A stretch of DNA of 64,000 nt from Pseudomonas fulva (GTDB lineage Bacteria > Pseudomonadota > Gammaproteobacteria > Pseudomonadales > Pseudomonadaceae), in assembly GCF_015680705.1 (NCBI RefSeq), contig NZ_JADNYP010000005.1, forward strand, positions 124,001 to 188,000, in the 5' to 3' direction. How positions within the stretch are numbered: position 1 is the first letter of the stretch; every line of letters starts with the position of its first letter. Below, one piece after another: positions 19,477 through 28,992 of this stretch. A program made the translations under genes and the position numbers. The notes under the pieces are model-generated. The model did not search any database, was not told the origin of the DNA, and saw only the letters and a list, made by a program, of their open reading frames with translations.

Positions 19477-20292
19477 ATGCGTAGATCTTTCGTTGTCAGC
19501 GTCCTGAGCGCCAGCATCCTGCTGACCGGTTGCCAGGCGGTGAACACTACCAGCGGCGGAGCCGTGGGTGTCGAGCGTAAGCAGTACATGTTCAGCATGC
19601 TGTCGACCGATGAAGTCAACCAGATGTATGCCCAGTCCTACCAGCAGACGCTCAGTGAAGCGTCGGGCAAGGGCGTGCTGGACAAGAACAGCGCCAACGC
19701 CAGGCGCGTGCAGGCCATCGCCAATCGGCTGATTGCCCAGGCGCCCCAGTTCCGTCCAGATGCCGCGCAATGGAAGTGGGAAGTCAACCTGATCGACAGT
19801 GAAGAACTCAACGCCAACTGCGGACCTGGCGGCAAGATCATCGTCTACAGTGGCCTGATCGACCAGCTCAAGCTGACCGACGATGAACTCGCCGCGGTGA
19901 TGGGGCACGAGATCGCCCACGCCTTGCGCGAGCATGGCCGCGAAGCCATGTCCAAGGCTTATGGCGTGCAAATGGCCCGCCAGGGCGCCGGTGCCCTGTT
20001 TGGCCTGGGCGAAAGCAGCCTGGCCCTGGCCGACACCGTGGTGCAGTACTCGCTGACCCTGCCCAACAGCCGTTCCAACGAGAACGAAGCCGACCTGATC
20101 GGCCTGGAGCTGTCGGCCCGTGCCGGCTACGACCCGAACGCCGCGATCACCCTGTGGAACAAGATGACCGCTGCTGCCAACGGCTCGCCACCCGAGTTCA
20201 TGAGCACCCACCCGGCCTCGAGCAGCCGCATCGCCTCGCTGCAGGCGGCGATCCCCAAGGTCATGCCGCTCTACCAGGCCGCCAGGAAGTAG
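19477..20292 (+). CDS. M48-family metallopeptidase lipoprotein
   Basis: A 271-residue protein with a type II signal peptide (lipobox LTGC, Cys ~19) and the zinc-protease motif HEIAHALREHG (~residue 144). The distal Glu ligand is in NENEADLIGLEL. The architecture matches the LoiP/YcaL periplasmic M48 lipoproteins that degrade damaged outer-membrane proteins. ATG 19477 follows a strong AAAGGAGGAG. Confidence 0.9.
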   Translation: MRRSFVVSVLSASILLTGCQAVNTTSGGAVGVERKQYMFSMLSTDEVNQMYAQSYQQTLSEASGKGVLDKNSANARRVQAIANRLIAQAPQFRPDAAQWKWEVNLIDSEELNANCGPGGKIIVYSGLIDQLKLTDDELAAVMGHEIAHALREHGREAMSKAYGVQMARQGAGALFGLGESSLALADTVVQYSLTLPNSRSNENEADLIGLELSARAGYDPNAAITLWNKMTAAANGSPPEFMSTHPASSSRIASLQAAIPKVMPLYQAARK

Positions 20293-20307
20293 CCGCAGCT
20301 TCGAGCG

Positions 20308-20370
20308 GCAAGCTGATCTGCGGTGTCGTTGCGGGCCTGCTTGCCGCGTGCAGCAACGTGATCAGCTTGC
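20308..20370. repeat. Branched inverted repeat between convergent genes
   Basis: Outer perfect 11-bp arms GCAAGCTGATC (20308-20318) and GATCAGCTTGC (20360-20370); inner GTTGC/GCAAC (20328/20353). It lies between the converging M48 and GDT1 genes and may act as terminator or mRNA end protector. Confidence 0.5.
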
Positions 20371-20380
20371 AGCTTGCGAC

Positions 20381-20965
20381 TCAGAACCACCCGCTGCTTT
20401 TCATGGCCGTATAGACCGCGACAGCGGCCAGCACGAAGAACGCGGCCGAGGCCAGGCGGCGGATCAGGGTCAGGGGCAGCTTCTCGGCGGCGAAGTTGCC
20501 GGCCAGTACCACGGGTACGTTGGCGATCAGCATGCCCAGGGTCGTGCCGATGATGACCATGATCAAATGAGGATACTGGGCGGCCAGCATGACCGTCGCC
20601 ACCTGAGTCTTGTCGCCGATCTCGGCCAGGAAGAACGCGATCAAGGTGGTGAGGAAGGGGCCGAAGCGGCGTGCCGTGGTGGTTTCGTCATCATCGATCT
20701 TGTCCGGCACCAGGGTCCACAGCGCAGTGGCGGCGAAGCTGGCGGCAAGGATCCAGTGCAGTACGCTTTCGCTGAAGAAGTCGCTGACCCATGCGCCCAC
20801 GGCACCCGCGGCAGCATGGTTGGCCAGCGTGGCGGCGACGATGCCGGCGATGATTGGCCAGGGCTTGCGAAAACGGGCGGCAAGAATGAGCGCGAGCAGT
20901 TGCGTCTTGTCGCCGATCTCGGCGAGGGCAACGATCGCGGTGGGAATGAGTAGCGATTCCAGCAT
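20381..20965 (-). CDS. TMEM165/GDT1 (UPF0016) family cation transporter
   Basis: A 194-residue integral membrane protein with six hydrophobic segments in two repeats, each carrying the family signature EIGDKT (residues 16-21 and ~115-120). The family exports or exchanges Mn2+ and Ca2+. The upstream yybP-ykoY riboswitch, which senses Mn2+, supports a manganese exporter role. ATG 20965 is the only reasonable start. Confidence 0.92.
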   Translation of the reverse strand: MLESLLIPTAIVALAEIGDKTQLLALILAARFRKPWPIIAGIVAATLANHAAAGAVGAWVSDFFSESVLHWILAASFAATALWTLVPDKIDDDETTTARRFGPFLTTLIAFFLAEIGDKTQVATVMLAAQYPHLIMVIIGTTLGMLIANVPVVLAGNFAAEKLPLTLIRRLASAAFFVLAAVAVYTAMKSSGWF

Positions 20966-20984
20966 CAGGGTTCCTACGGGGGCG

Positions 20985-21190
20985 GGTCGACACGGCTATG
21001 ACACGTACGACCTCCCCGCCCCGGGTAAAGGTGTGCGTGTCATAGGTCTTGTCAAACCTGGGCCCGTCTGTGCGGGCCGCGGGTCGTACGCGCCATGGCT
21101 TGCCAGCCAAGTGTGTTGACGCGTACCGGGCGAGCGTGGCGCTCGCGGGAGACTACTCCCCTAGGACGGAGCGGATTCTGCCTAGGCCAG
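20985..21190 (-). promoter_or_regulatory. yybP-ykoY (Mn2+) riboswitch
   Basis: The leader of the GDT1 gene, read on the minus strand, contains the hallmark GGGGAGTAG (21153-21161) and, downstream, TTTGACAAGACCTATGACACG. The latter can pair with CGTGTCATAG near the gene, giving an expression platform. This is the form of the yybP-ykoY class, which turns on Mn2+ efflux genes. Its 5' end lies close to the rsmC stop (21213), so the promoter probably lies in the rsmC 3' end. Boundaries are approximate. Confidence 0.78.
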
Positions 21191-21212
21191 GCGCTTTCGG
21201 CAAGCGTTGTTT

Positions 21213-22211
21213 TCAGCTCCGTGTTGCACGATATATCCGAAACCCGTTCGCCTCGGCACGTACCTGGCACTGCCCCAGAGCCTGCTCGATGAGCGGCTGG
21301 TAACGCAGGAAGCTGTTGGCTACAAGCCGAATTTCGCCGCCTTTTCGCAGATGTTCGCCAGATTTCTCCAGTAGCCGCTCGGCTGCCGCATAGTGCGTAT
21401 GCACGCCGCTATGGAACGGCGGATTACTCAGGATCACGTCCAGGTCATGCGGTGCCGCATCGATGCCATCCCCACTGAGCACCTCGCCGTCGAGGCCGTT
21501 GGCCGCCAGGGTCAGGCGGCTGCTGGCCACCGCGAAGGCGTCCACGTCCAGCAGGGTCACCTGGCTTTGCGGGTAGCGTCGCTTGATCGTGGCGCCCAGC
21601 ACGCCGGCACCGCAACCGAAGTCGAGCACCTTGCCGCTCGGCAGGCCGTCCAGGTGCTCGAGCAGCAGCGCGGTGCCCTTGTCCAGGCGGCCGTGGCTGA
21701 AGACCCCCGGCAGGCTGATGATTTGCAGCGGGCCGTCCTCCAGGGCCAGTTCGAAGCGTTCGGCCAGGCTTTCCAACGGCCTGGCTACTGGGACCTGATC
21801 CACGACGACTTGCCAGAGCTGGCAATGCCTTGCACTGTCGAGCTTGCGCGGCCTGCCGAAGGCCTGCAGCTGCTTGGCCGCGCCCTCGATGCCGCCACGC
21901 TTCTCACCGACCAGGTACAACGGCCGCCCGCCCAGACGCGAGGCCAGGGCCTCGAGCAGGTAGGCGGCCAGGTCCCGCGACTTGGGCAAGAACAGCACCG
22001 CGGCGTCGAATGCCGTCAGGGGCGCCTCGACGCCGTGGTGGATGCGCCCGGCGAAGCGCTGATCGAGGGCGGCCAGGTCACCCGCGTGCCAGGTCCAGCC
22101 GTGGGCATCGCTCAACTGTCCGAGCAGGTCATCGGCTGGCAGGCCCGCCAGCAACATCTGGCCCTGGAAGAGTTCGTCCTGGCGAAGCAGCACTTCACTG
22201 CGCGGGTCCAT
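21213..22211 (-). CDS. rsmC: 16S rRNA (guanine-1207-N2)-methyltransferase
   Basis: A 332-residue SAM methyltransferase with the RsmC two-domain layout: a degenerate N-terminal methyltransferase-like half and the active C-terminal half. The SAM motif [13 protein letters not shown] is near residue 199, and the catalytic [12 protein letters not shown] is near residue 265. It methylates G1207 of 16S rRNA in the 30S subunit. ATG 22211 starts MDPRSEVLL. Confidence 0.92.
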   Translation of the reverse strand: MDPRSEVLLRQDELFQGQMLLAGLPADDLLGQLSDAHGWTWHAGDLAALDQRFAGRIHHGVEAPLTAFDAAVLFLPKSRDLAAYLLEALASRLGGRPLYLVGEKRGGIEGAAKQLQAFGRPRKLDSARHCQLWQVVVDQVPVARPLESLAERFELALEDGPLQIISLPGVFSHGRLDKGTALLLEHLDGLPSGKVLDFGCGAGVLGATIKRRYPQSQVTLLDVDAFAVASSRLTLAANGLDGEVLSGDGIDAAPHDLDVILSNPPFHSGVHTHYAAAERLLEKSGEHLRKGGEIRLVANSFLRYQPLIEQALGQCQVRAEANGFRIYRATRS

Positions 22212-22260
22212 GGGTTTGATCTCCGAAAAAATGGCGCAGTCTAGCAGAGCTGCACGGCGC

Positions 22261-23226
22261 CTAGCTCACCACTCGCCGCGGCTGGCCGGCATGGAACAGG
22301 CGGGCATTTTCAGCGAGCTGGCCGACGATGCGCTGGCGTGCTTCCACCGCGCCCCAGGCGCTGTGCGGGGTGATGACCAGGCGTGGGATGTCCGCTGCCA
22401 GCAGCGGGTTGCCAGCAGCCGGAGGCTCGACGCTCAACACGTCCGTGGCGGCACCGCCCAGGTGGCCGCTGCGCAGGGCGTCGGCCAGCGCCTGCTCATC
22501 GATCAGGCCGCCACGCGCGGTATTGACCACCAGGGCGCCGGGCTTGAGCAAGGCCAGCTCGCGCGCGCCGATCATGTGGCGGGTATGCTCGTTGAGCGGG
22601 CAATGCAGGGTGAGCGCATCGACCTGCCCGAGCAGCTCGTCCAGCGGCAGGCGGTCATCCCGTGCCGGCCGCCCTGGAATCTGCCCGCTCAGCACACGCA
22701 TGCCGAACGCTTCGGCCAGCCGCGCCACGGCGCCGCCCAGCTCGCCATGGCCGAGCAGGCCAAGGGTCTTGCCCTCGAGCTCGACGATGGGGAAGTCCAG
22801 CAGGCAGAACTGGCTGGCGCTCGCCCAGCGCCCCTGCGCCACGGCCTGGTTGTAGTCGCACAGCCGGGTAGCCAGCGCCAGCAGCAGCGCCAAGGTGTGT
22901 TGGGCGACCGACGGCGTGCCGTAGCCCTGGCAGTTGCATACCGTGATGCCTTGGGCGCGGGCGGCCTGCAGGTCGACGTTGTTGGTGCCGGTGGCCGCGA
23001 CCAGGATCAGTTCCAGCTGCGGGTTGGCAGCCAGCACCTTGGCATCGAGCATCACCTTGTTGCTGATTACCGCCGTGGCGCCTTCCAGCCGTTCGGCGAC
23101 CTGCTCCGGCGAAGTGGCGGGGTAGAGCTGCAAGTGTTCGAACGACGCTTGCAACGGCGACAGGTCGAGATCGCCGAGATCGAGGGACTGGTGATCGAGA
23201 AACACGGCACGACGCGGGCTGGGCAT
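22261..23226 (-). CDS. D-2-hydroxyacid dehydrogenase (glycerate dehydrogenase/hydroxypyruvate reductase type)
   Basis: A 321-residue NAD(P)-dependent enzyme. The Rossmann motif [10 protein letters not shown] is near residue 148. The catalytic triad is visible: Arg in NTARGG (~227), Glu in LSVEPP (~256), and His in TPHSAWG (~280). The second half of the C-terminal domain is intact. Glycerate/hydroxypyruvate is the likely substrate by family, but other 2-oxoacids are possible. ATG 23226 has CGGAG six bases upstream; the start at 23250 has none. A palindrome at 23265-23280 lies just upstream. Confidence 0.85.
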   Translation of the reverse strand: MPSPRRAVFLDHQSLDLGDLDLSPLQASFEHLQLYPATSPEQVAERLEGATAVISNKVMLDAKVLAANPQLELILVAATGTNNVDLQAARAQGITVCNCQGYGTPSVAQHTLALLLALATRLCDYNQAVAQGRWASASQFCLLDFPIVELEGKTLGLLGHGELGGAVARLAEAFGMRVLSGQIPGRPARDDRLPLDELLGQVDALTLHCPLNEHTRHMIGARELALLKPGALVVNTARGGLIDEQALADALRSGHLGGAATDVLSVEPPAAGNPLLAADIPRLVITPHSAWGAVEARQRIVGQLAENARLFHAGQPRRVVS

Positions 23227-23264
23227 GGAAGGCTCCGAAGGACAGGGCACGGTTCTTGGATTCG

Positions 23265-23280
23265 CGGGAATCGATTCCCG
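23265..23280. promoter_or_regulatory. 16-bp perfect palindrome upstream of the hydroxyacid dehydrogenase
   Basis: CGGGAATCGATTCCCG, a perfect palindrome about 39 bp upstream of the minus-strand start. The position fits an operator for an unknown dimeric regulator. The remainder of 23281-23624 contains no convincing gene; open frames there have no ribosome site and poor codon bias. Confidence 0.42.
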
Positions 23281-23624
23281 GGTTTCAGGGCAGTATGGGC
23301 GATAGGGCGGGGCTTGGGGTAGGGGCGCGGCCTGCTTGCGGCTGGTGATGGCTTGTAGGATAGGTGGTCGAGCTGGGGTTCAGGCGCCGTGGGCTGAGCT
23401 CGCGCAGTTGTCCAAAGAAAAAACGAGCCATGCTTGCCGCGCCAGTCCAGTCCGTGTTTCCTGTAGCGCCGATACGTGCAATCGCCGTGGCGCACTATTG
23501 CGCGGGCGATGGTCATATCGAGGATTTTCGGAGGCGGGACCCCGGCTCGCGGGAGCGGTCAATGGACATCGACCGTTTCAGGAGGGACTCACTGCCCTGG
23601 CAAAGAACACGTGGAGTAGCGTCG

Positions 23625-25508
23625 ATGAAACCTGCATACCTGCCCTGGCGCCGAGCCAAGCTGCCCCTGGCCGTGGGCTTCGCTTCCACACTGACGGCCC
23701 CGGCGTTCGGCCTCAGCTTCAATATCGGGGAAGTCGAAGGTCAGTTCGACACCTCGCTGTCGATCAGCACCAGCTGGTCGACTGCCAAGCCCGACCGCGA
23801 CCTGATCGGGGTCAACAATGGCGGCAAGGGGCTGGCGCAGATCTCCGACGATGGCCGTCTGAACTTCAAGCGCGGCGAGACCTTCTCGAAAGTCTTCAAG
23901 GGCACCCACGGTCTGGAGCTCAAGTACGGCGACAGCGGGATGTTCGTCCGCGGCAGGTACTGGTACGACTTCGAACTCAAGGACGAGAGTCGTCCATTCA
24001 AGGACATCAGCGACTCCAACCGCGAGCGAAGGGCTCGCTCGTCCGGTGCCGAGCTGCTCGATGCCTTCGTCTACCACAACTATTCCATCGGCGACCAGCC
24101 AGGTTCGGTACGCCTGGGCAAGCAGGTGGTGAACTGGGGGGAGGGTACCTTCATCGGTGGCGGCGTCAACGCGATCAACCCTGTCGACGTGGCGGCATTC
24201 CGGCGGCCCGGTGTCGAGGTCAGGGAGGGATTGGTGCCGCTGAACCTGTTCCATGTGTCCCAAGGGCTGACCGACAACCTGTCCGCTGAAGCCTTCTACC
24301 AGCTCGAATGGGACCAGACGGTCGCAGACAACTGTGGCACGTTCTTTTCGCAATCGGATGTCATGGCCGACGGCTGCGCTGGCAACCTGCGCCTGCTCGA
24401 CAGCAGCCGCAGCGTGCCGGCCAGCGCGCAGGCGCTTCTCGCCAATGCCGGGGTCGACCTCGATGCCGAGGGCGTGCGGGTCGCTCGCGGCGCGGACCGC
24501 GACGCACGTGACGGCGGCCAGTTCGGCGTGGCCTTGCACTACCTGTTCGAACCGCTCGATACCGAGTTCGGGGCCTATTTCATGAACTACCACAGCCGCG
24601 CGCCGATCTTGAGCAGCACCGGCGCCTCACCAGCGGCGTTCGCCGCTGCCAGAGCCTTGCCGCCGGCGCTGCAAGCCCTGGCGCCGCTGGTGGTGGCGGG
24701 CAATTCGCAGTATTTCGTCGAGTACCCCGAAGACATTCGCCTGTACGGCCTGAGCTTCTCCACCACCTTGCCTGCCGGCACGGTCTGGAGCGGCGAGCTG
24801 AGCTACCGGCCCAACGCGCCCGTGCAGCTCAATACCACCGATGTCCTGCTCGCTGGGCTGCGTCCGCTCGGTGGCGCGCTGGACAACGCTTCGCTGCTCA
24901 GCGGTGCGCCAGGGCAGGACCTGCAAGGTTATCGACGCAAGGAAGTGACCCAGTTCCAGACGACCCTGACCCACGTCTTCGACCAGGTCATGGGTGCCAG
25001 TCGGCTGACGGTGGTGGGCGAGCTGGGCATTACCCATATCGGCGGCCTGGAAAGCAATCGCCAGGCCCGTTATGGCCGCGACCCGGTGTTCGGTCCTGGC
25101 CCACTGCCAGCCAGCGGCCCGCCGGATACCTGCTCGCAGCTCAACGCCAGCATCATCGCTGGCTCGGGTCTGGGCGAGACGGCCAACCTCAGCCGCAACT
25201 GCGAGAACGATGGATATGCCACGACCACGTCCTGGGGCTATCGCGCGCGCGCCATCTGGGACTACAACGACGTGTTCGCCGGAGTCGACCTGCGCCCGAA
25301 CCTGGCCTGGTCCCATGACGTGTCCGGCTATTCGCCCGGCCCGGGCGGCAACTTCGAGGAGGGCCGCAAGGCGATCAGCCTGGGCCTGGATGCCGAATAC
25401 CAGGACACCTACACGGCCAGCCTGTCGTACACCAATTTCTTCGATGGCAAGTACAGCACCGTGGATGACCGCGACTTCGTGACGCTGAGCTTTGGCGTGA
25501 ACTTCTAG
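23625..25508 (+). CDS. DUF1302 outer-membrane protein
   Basis: A 627-residue protein with a signal peptide (residues ~1-30, ending in FASTLTAPAFG) and the DUF1302 domain: SFNIGEVEGQFDTSLSIS near the mature N-terminus, the RLGKQVVNWGEG block, and a terminal SFGVNF typical of beta-barrels ending in Phe. Family members are usually encoded next to a DUF1329 partner; none is present here. ATG 23625 has GGAG eight bases upstream. The long upstream frame to 23364 does not look coding. Confidence 0.85.
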   Translation: MKPAYLPWRRAKLPLAVGFASTLTAPAFGLSFNIGEVEGQFDTSLSISTSWSTAKPDRDLIGVNNGGKGLAQISDDGRLNFKRGETFSKVFKGTHGLELKYGDSGMFVRGRYWYDFELKDESRPFKDISDSNRERRARSSGAELLDAFVYHNYSIGDQPGSVRLGKQVVNWGEGTFIGGGVNAINPVDVAAFRRPGVEVREGLVPLNLFHVSQGLTDNLSAEAFYQLEWDQTVADNCGTFFSQSDVMADGCAGNLRLLDSSRSVPASAQALLANAGVDLDAEGVRVARGADRDARDGGQFGVALHYLFEPLDTEFGAYFMNYHSRAPILSSTGASPAAFAAARALPPALQALAPLVVAGNSQYFVEYPEDIRLYGLSFSTTLPAGTVWSGELSYRPNAPVQLNTTDVLLAGLRPLGGALDNASLLSGAPGQDLQGYRRKEVTQFQTTLTHVFDQVMGASRLTVVGELGITHIGGLESNRQARYGRDPVFGPGPLPASGPPDTCSQLNASIIAGSGLGETANLSRNCENDGYATTTSWGYRARAIWDYNDVFAGVDLRPNLAWSHDVSGYSPGPGGNFEEGRKAISLGLDAEYQDTYTASLSYTNFFDGKYSTVDDRDFVTLSFGVNF

Positions 25509-25709
25509 GGGCGGCGGCCAAAGGCCCGGGCCAGCGGCTCAGCCAACGTTCGCCCATCGGGGCAGGCCCACGCCAGGCGAGCGCCGGCCAGTTCGGGCTT
25601 CACCTCGGCCGAAAATAAGGCTCATCCTTTTCGCCTGTTGGTCGATAAGCTCAATGGCGCGCGGCAAGCGTGCGCCACCTTTCTTCTACCTCCAGGACAG
25701 GTCGTGTAG

Positions 25710-27317
25710 ATGCTGCAGTACGGGCAAAAAACCTTTCTGATCGTCGACGACTACACCGACTTCCGGACGTCGACGCGCTCCATGTTGCGCGAGCTGGGCG
25801 CCCGCGACGTGGACACCGCCGACAGTGGCGAACAGGCCCTGCGCATGTGTGCGCAGAAACGCTATGACTTCGTGCTTCAGGACTTCCACCTCGGCGACGG
25901 CAAGAAGAACGGCCAGCAGGTGCTCGAGGACCTGATCATCGACAAGCTGATCAGTCACGAATGCGTGTTCCTGATGGTCACCGCCGAAAGCAGCCAGTCG
26001 ATCGTGCTCAGTGCCATCGAGCATGAGCCCGATGCCTACCTGACCAAGCCGTTCAATCGCGTCGGCCTGGCCCAGCGGCTGGAAAAACTGACCCAGCGCA
26101 AGATCCTGCTCAGGCCGATCCTCCAGGCGCTGGACCGCAGCCGGCCCGCCGAGGTGCTGGCCGCCTGTGCCGAGCTGTGCAAGAAGGATCCGCGCTTCGC
26201 GCCGTTGTGCCTGCGCTACCGGGCCGACGCCATGCGTGACCTCAATCGCTTCGACGAGCTGGAGAAGTTCCTCAAGGCGATCCTGGCCAGTCGCCCGCAA
26301 CCCTGGGCATATGCAGCGCTGGGCAACCTGATGCACAAGCGTGGCCGGTTCGCTCAGGCCCAGGGCGTGTTCGAGCAGGCTCTCAAGGCCTTTCCGATCA
26401 TGCCTAACCTGTATGACGGCATGGCCGAGGCGCTGGTGGCCCAGGGCGACACACAACGCGCCCAGAACATGCTCGAAGAAGCGGTGCGACTGTCGCCCCT
26501 GGCCGTGCGCCGGCAATCGACGCTAGGCCGGCTGGCCATGCAGAACGGCGACTTCGATGGCGCCGCCAGGGCATTCCGCCAGGCCGTCAACCAAGGCAAG
26601 AGCTCACGTTACAAGGACCCGGAATGCAACCTCGGCCTGGTCCAGGCACTGATGAGCCGCAACGAGGGGCATGGCCTGGATGCGCGCACCCGCGTCGAGA
26701 TCAATACCGTGCTCAGCGAAGTGGCCAAGGACAATGCCGACGACGTCGGCTTGCAGGTGCGCGCGCGGTTGATGAAGGCAGCCAGCCTGCAGCAGGTCGG
26801 CGATCCGGATACCGCGGCCAAGCTCACCGAGCAGGCGGTGCAGCGGCTGGAGAAGATGGAGCAGTTCTTCTCGGTCGATGCCGCCCTGACCGTGGCCAGG
26901 CAATTGCAGCAGCTGGGCCAGGATGCAGCGGCGACCAGCATCCTCAAGAGCTGCGTCGAAAGCTATGGCGACGACCCCAAGGTCATGGACAGCGTATCCC
27001 AGCTCACCAGCGATCCACTGGTGCTCAATGCCGTGACCCAGGCGGTCGAGCTCAACCGACAAGGCGTGCGCAGCTACCAGGCCGGCCAGGTCGACGAGGC
27101 GCTGGGCATCTTCCGGCGCGCCCTGGGCATGCAGCCCAGGAACATCAGTATCGCCCTCAACACGACTCAGGCACTGCTGCGCATTGCCGGCGACAAGCTG
27201 TCGGAAGACATCCTGCAGGAGTGCCGTGGCAGCCTTCAGGGCGTGGCCGGCATCCCTACCAGCGATAGTCGCTACGATCGCTACCGTAAACTGCACCTGC
27301 GAGTCTTTGGCGCATGA
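25710..27317 (+). CDS. Response regulator with TPR-like output region
   Basis: A 535-residue cytosolic protein. The N-terminal receiver (residues ~8-130) has the acidic pair VDDYTDF, a phospho-acceptor region FVLQDFHLGDG (Asp ~58), MVTAESS and the lysine in YLTKPFN. The rest (~140-530) is helical with TPR-like repeats (e.g. LGNLMHKRGRFAQAQGVFEQ), probably a protein-interaction output instead of DNA binding. It overlaps the kinase gene by ATGA, so the two form a pair. ATG 25710 starts MLQYGQKTFLIVDD. Confidence 0.83.
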   Translation: MLQYGQKTFLIVDDYTDFRTSTRSMLRELGARDVDTADSGEQALRMCAQKRYDFVLQDFHLGDGKKNGQQVLEDLIIDKLISHECVFLMVTAESSQSIVLSAIEHEPDAYLTKPFNRVGLAQRLEKLTQRKILLRPILQALDRSRPAEVLAACAELCKKDPRFAPLCLRYRADAMRDLNRFDELEKFLKAILASRPQPWAYAALGNLMHKRGRFAQAQGVFEQALKAFPIMPNLYDGMAEALVAQGDTQRAQNMLEEAVRLSPLAVRRQSTLGRLAMQNGDFDGAARAFRQAVNQGKSSRYKDPECNLGLVQALMSRNEGHGLDARTRVEINTVLSEVAKDNADDVGLQVRARLMKAASLQQVGDPDTAAKLTEQAVQRLEKMEQFFSVDAALTVARQLQQLGQDAAATSILKSCVESYGDDPKVMDSVSQLTSDPLVLNAVTQAVELNRQGVRSYQAGQVDEALGIFRRALGMQPRNISIALNTTQALLRIAGDKLSEDILQECRGSLQGVAGIPTSDSRYDRYRKLHLRVFGA

Positions 27318-28006
27318 ATCAGGAAAACCAGGGGCTGGATTTCTCCACGGTGATCGCCTCCACCGTACATGACATGAAGAACTCCCTGGCCGCGCTCACC
27401 CAGGCCCATGGTCAATGGGTCGCGCGCATGCCCGAGGACCTGCGCACCGGCACCGAGCACGGCGTGATCGAGCACGAGTTCGCCCACCTCAACAGCATGC
27501 TCGTGCAGTTGCTGGGCCTGTACAAGCTGGGGATCAACCAGCTGCCTGTATGCCCTGACTATCACGAGCTGGACGACTTCATCGAAGCGCAGCTGGCCAT
27601 CCACCAGGACGTGCTGGTGCAGCGCGATATCCTGGCCACCTGGCGTGTCGATGCCTTCAGTCCGCTGGGCTTCTTCGATCGGGAGCTGGTCGCCTCGGTG
27701 GTCGGCAACATGCTCGACAATGCCATTCGGCATGCCGGCCATGCCTTGCTGCTGACCATCGATGAAGAAGACGAGCAGCTGGTGATCGGCATCAATGACG
27801 ACGGCCCAGGCTACCCGCAGGCGATGCTCGAGCGCCAGGCCGAGTTCGTCAAGGGCATCGACCTGAGCAGTGGCAGCACGGGGCTGGGCCTGTACTTCGC
27901 GGCGCGCATCGCGGCCCTGCACGAGCGCGACGGGATCAAGGGGCGGATCGAGATCGCCAACGGTGGCGCGCTGGGCGGGGGGTTGTTCCGGCTGTACCTG
28001 CCCTGA
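27314..28006 (+). CDS. Soluble sensor histidine kinase
   Basis: A 230-residue kinase with no transmembrane or sensory region. The phospho-His motif is HDMKNSLAAL (~residue 19). The N box NMLDNAIRHA, G1 DDGPGYP and G2 STGLGLYFA are complete, so ATP binding and kinase activity should be intact. ATG overlaps the TGA of the REC-TPR gene, which implies translational coupling and makes that protein its likely partner. Its signal must be cytosolic or passed on by another protein. Confidence 0.87.
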   Translation: MNQENQGLDFSTVIASTVHDMKNSLAALTQAHGQWVARMPEDLRTGTEHGVIEHEFAHLNSMLVQLLGLYKLGINQLPVCPDYHELDDFIEAQLAIHQDVLVQRDILATWRVDAFSPLGFFDRELVASVVGNMLDNAIRHAGHALLLTIDEEDEQLVIGINDDGPGYPQAMLERQAEFVKGIDLSSGSTGLGLYFAARIAALHERDGIKGRIEIANGGALGGGLFRLYLP

Positions 28007-28229
28007 TCGGTGGTCGGGCGGGGTTCACTTGTGTAGGCGGTGGCGTCGGGCTTTTCGGGCCGCAGCGGCCCCAACCTTCATCGACCACTTCGCTGCCTCG
28101 CCAGCCACGACCCCTCCAGGGCCTACCTGCCTGAGTTTCCAGGGAATTTTTCCAGGCTGCGGCAATCCAATCCTGGCACAGGTCCGCCAGTGATCGTACG
28201 CACTTTCGAATTTCAGTAGGAGCTTGTCC

Positions 28230-28928
28230 ATGTTCAACATGCGTCGTCTGATTATCGTGGCTACCGCCGCCGCCGTGATGTCCGGTTGTGCCAGCCAGAA
28301 CCCCTATGACAACCAGGGCCAGGCGCAGGGCTCCAGTGGCGTGAGCAAGACCGCCAAGTACGGGGGCCTTGGCGCGTTGGCCGGTGCCGTCGCCGGTGCC
28401 GCGATCGACCACAACCACCGGGGCAAGGGCGCGCTGATCGGTGCCGCCGCGGTCGGCGCCGCCGCCGCGGGCTATGGCTACTACGCCGACCGCCAGGAAG
28501 CCGCCCTGCGTGAAAGCATGGCCAACACCGGCGTCGAGGTGCAGCGCGAAGGCGACCAGATCAAGCTGATCATGCCAGGCAACATCACCTTCGCCACCGA
28601 CTCGGCAAATATCGCCCCCAGTTTCTATTCGCCGCTGAACAACCTGGCCACTTCGTTCAAGCAGTTCAACCAGAACAACATCGAGATCGTCGGCTTCACC
28701 GATAGCACCGGCAGCCGCCAGCACAACATGGACCTCTCCCAGCGTCGTGCCCAGGCGGTCAGCAGCTATCTGACTTCCCAGGGTGTCGACCCGTCCCGTG
28801 TCTCGGTACGCGGCCTGGGGCCGGACCAGCCGATCGCCAGCAACGCCGATGCCAACGGCCGTGCCCAGAACCGTCGGGTAGAGGTCAACCTGCTGCCGAT
28901 TCCAGGCCAGCAATACCAGCAGCAGTGA
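28230..28928 (+). CDS. OmpA-family lipoprotein (YiaD-like)
   Basis: A 232-residue lipoprotein with lipobox MSGC (Cys ~19), then a glycine-rich region with hydrophobic segments (GGLGALAGAVAGAA and IGAAAVGAAAAGYG), and a C-terminal OmpA domain (~110-225). The peptidoglycan-binding signature is TDSTG...HNMDLSQRRAQAVSSYL. Anchors the outer membrane to peptidoglycan. ATG 28230 lies seven bases after AGGAG; the in-frame TTG upstream and ATG 28239 are less well placed. Confidence 0.85.
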   Translation: MFNMRRLIIVATAAAVMSGCASQNPYDNQGQAQGSSGVSKTAKYGGLGALAGAVAGAAIDHNHRGKGALIGAAAVGAAAAGYGYYADRQEAALRESMANTGVEVQREGDQIKLIMPGNITFATDSANIAPSFYSPLNNLATSFKQFNQNNIEIVGFTDSTGSRQHNMDLSQRRAQAVSSYLTSQGVDPSRVSVRGLGPDQPIASNADANGRAQNRRVEVNLLPIPGQQYQQQ

Positions 28929-28937
28929 CTGCCGACT

Positions 28938-28976
28938 GCGCAGGTCGCCAGCCTGTCTCGGGCTGAAGACCTGCGC
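28938..28976. terminator. Hairpin between convergent OmpA-like gene and pta
   Basis: Perfect 9-bp arms GCGCAGGTC (28938-28946) and GACCTGCGC (28968-28976), with an inner CAGCC/GGCTG pairing. No T-run. Confidence 0.5.
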
Positions 28977-28992
28977 TGAAGCCACCTTGTCT

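Noticed and set aside
23490..23512. Sigma-54-like TGGCGC...TTGC before the DUF1302 gene
   Set aside because: The GG-to-GC spacing is 9 instead of 10 bp, so the element is out of phase.
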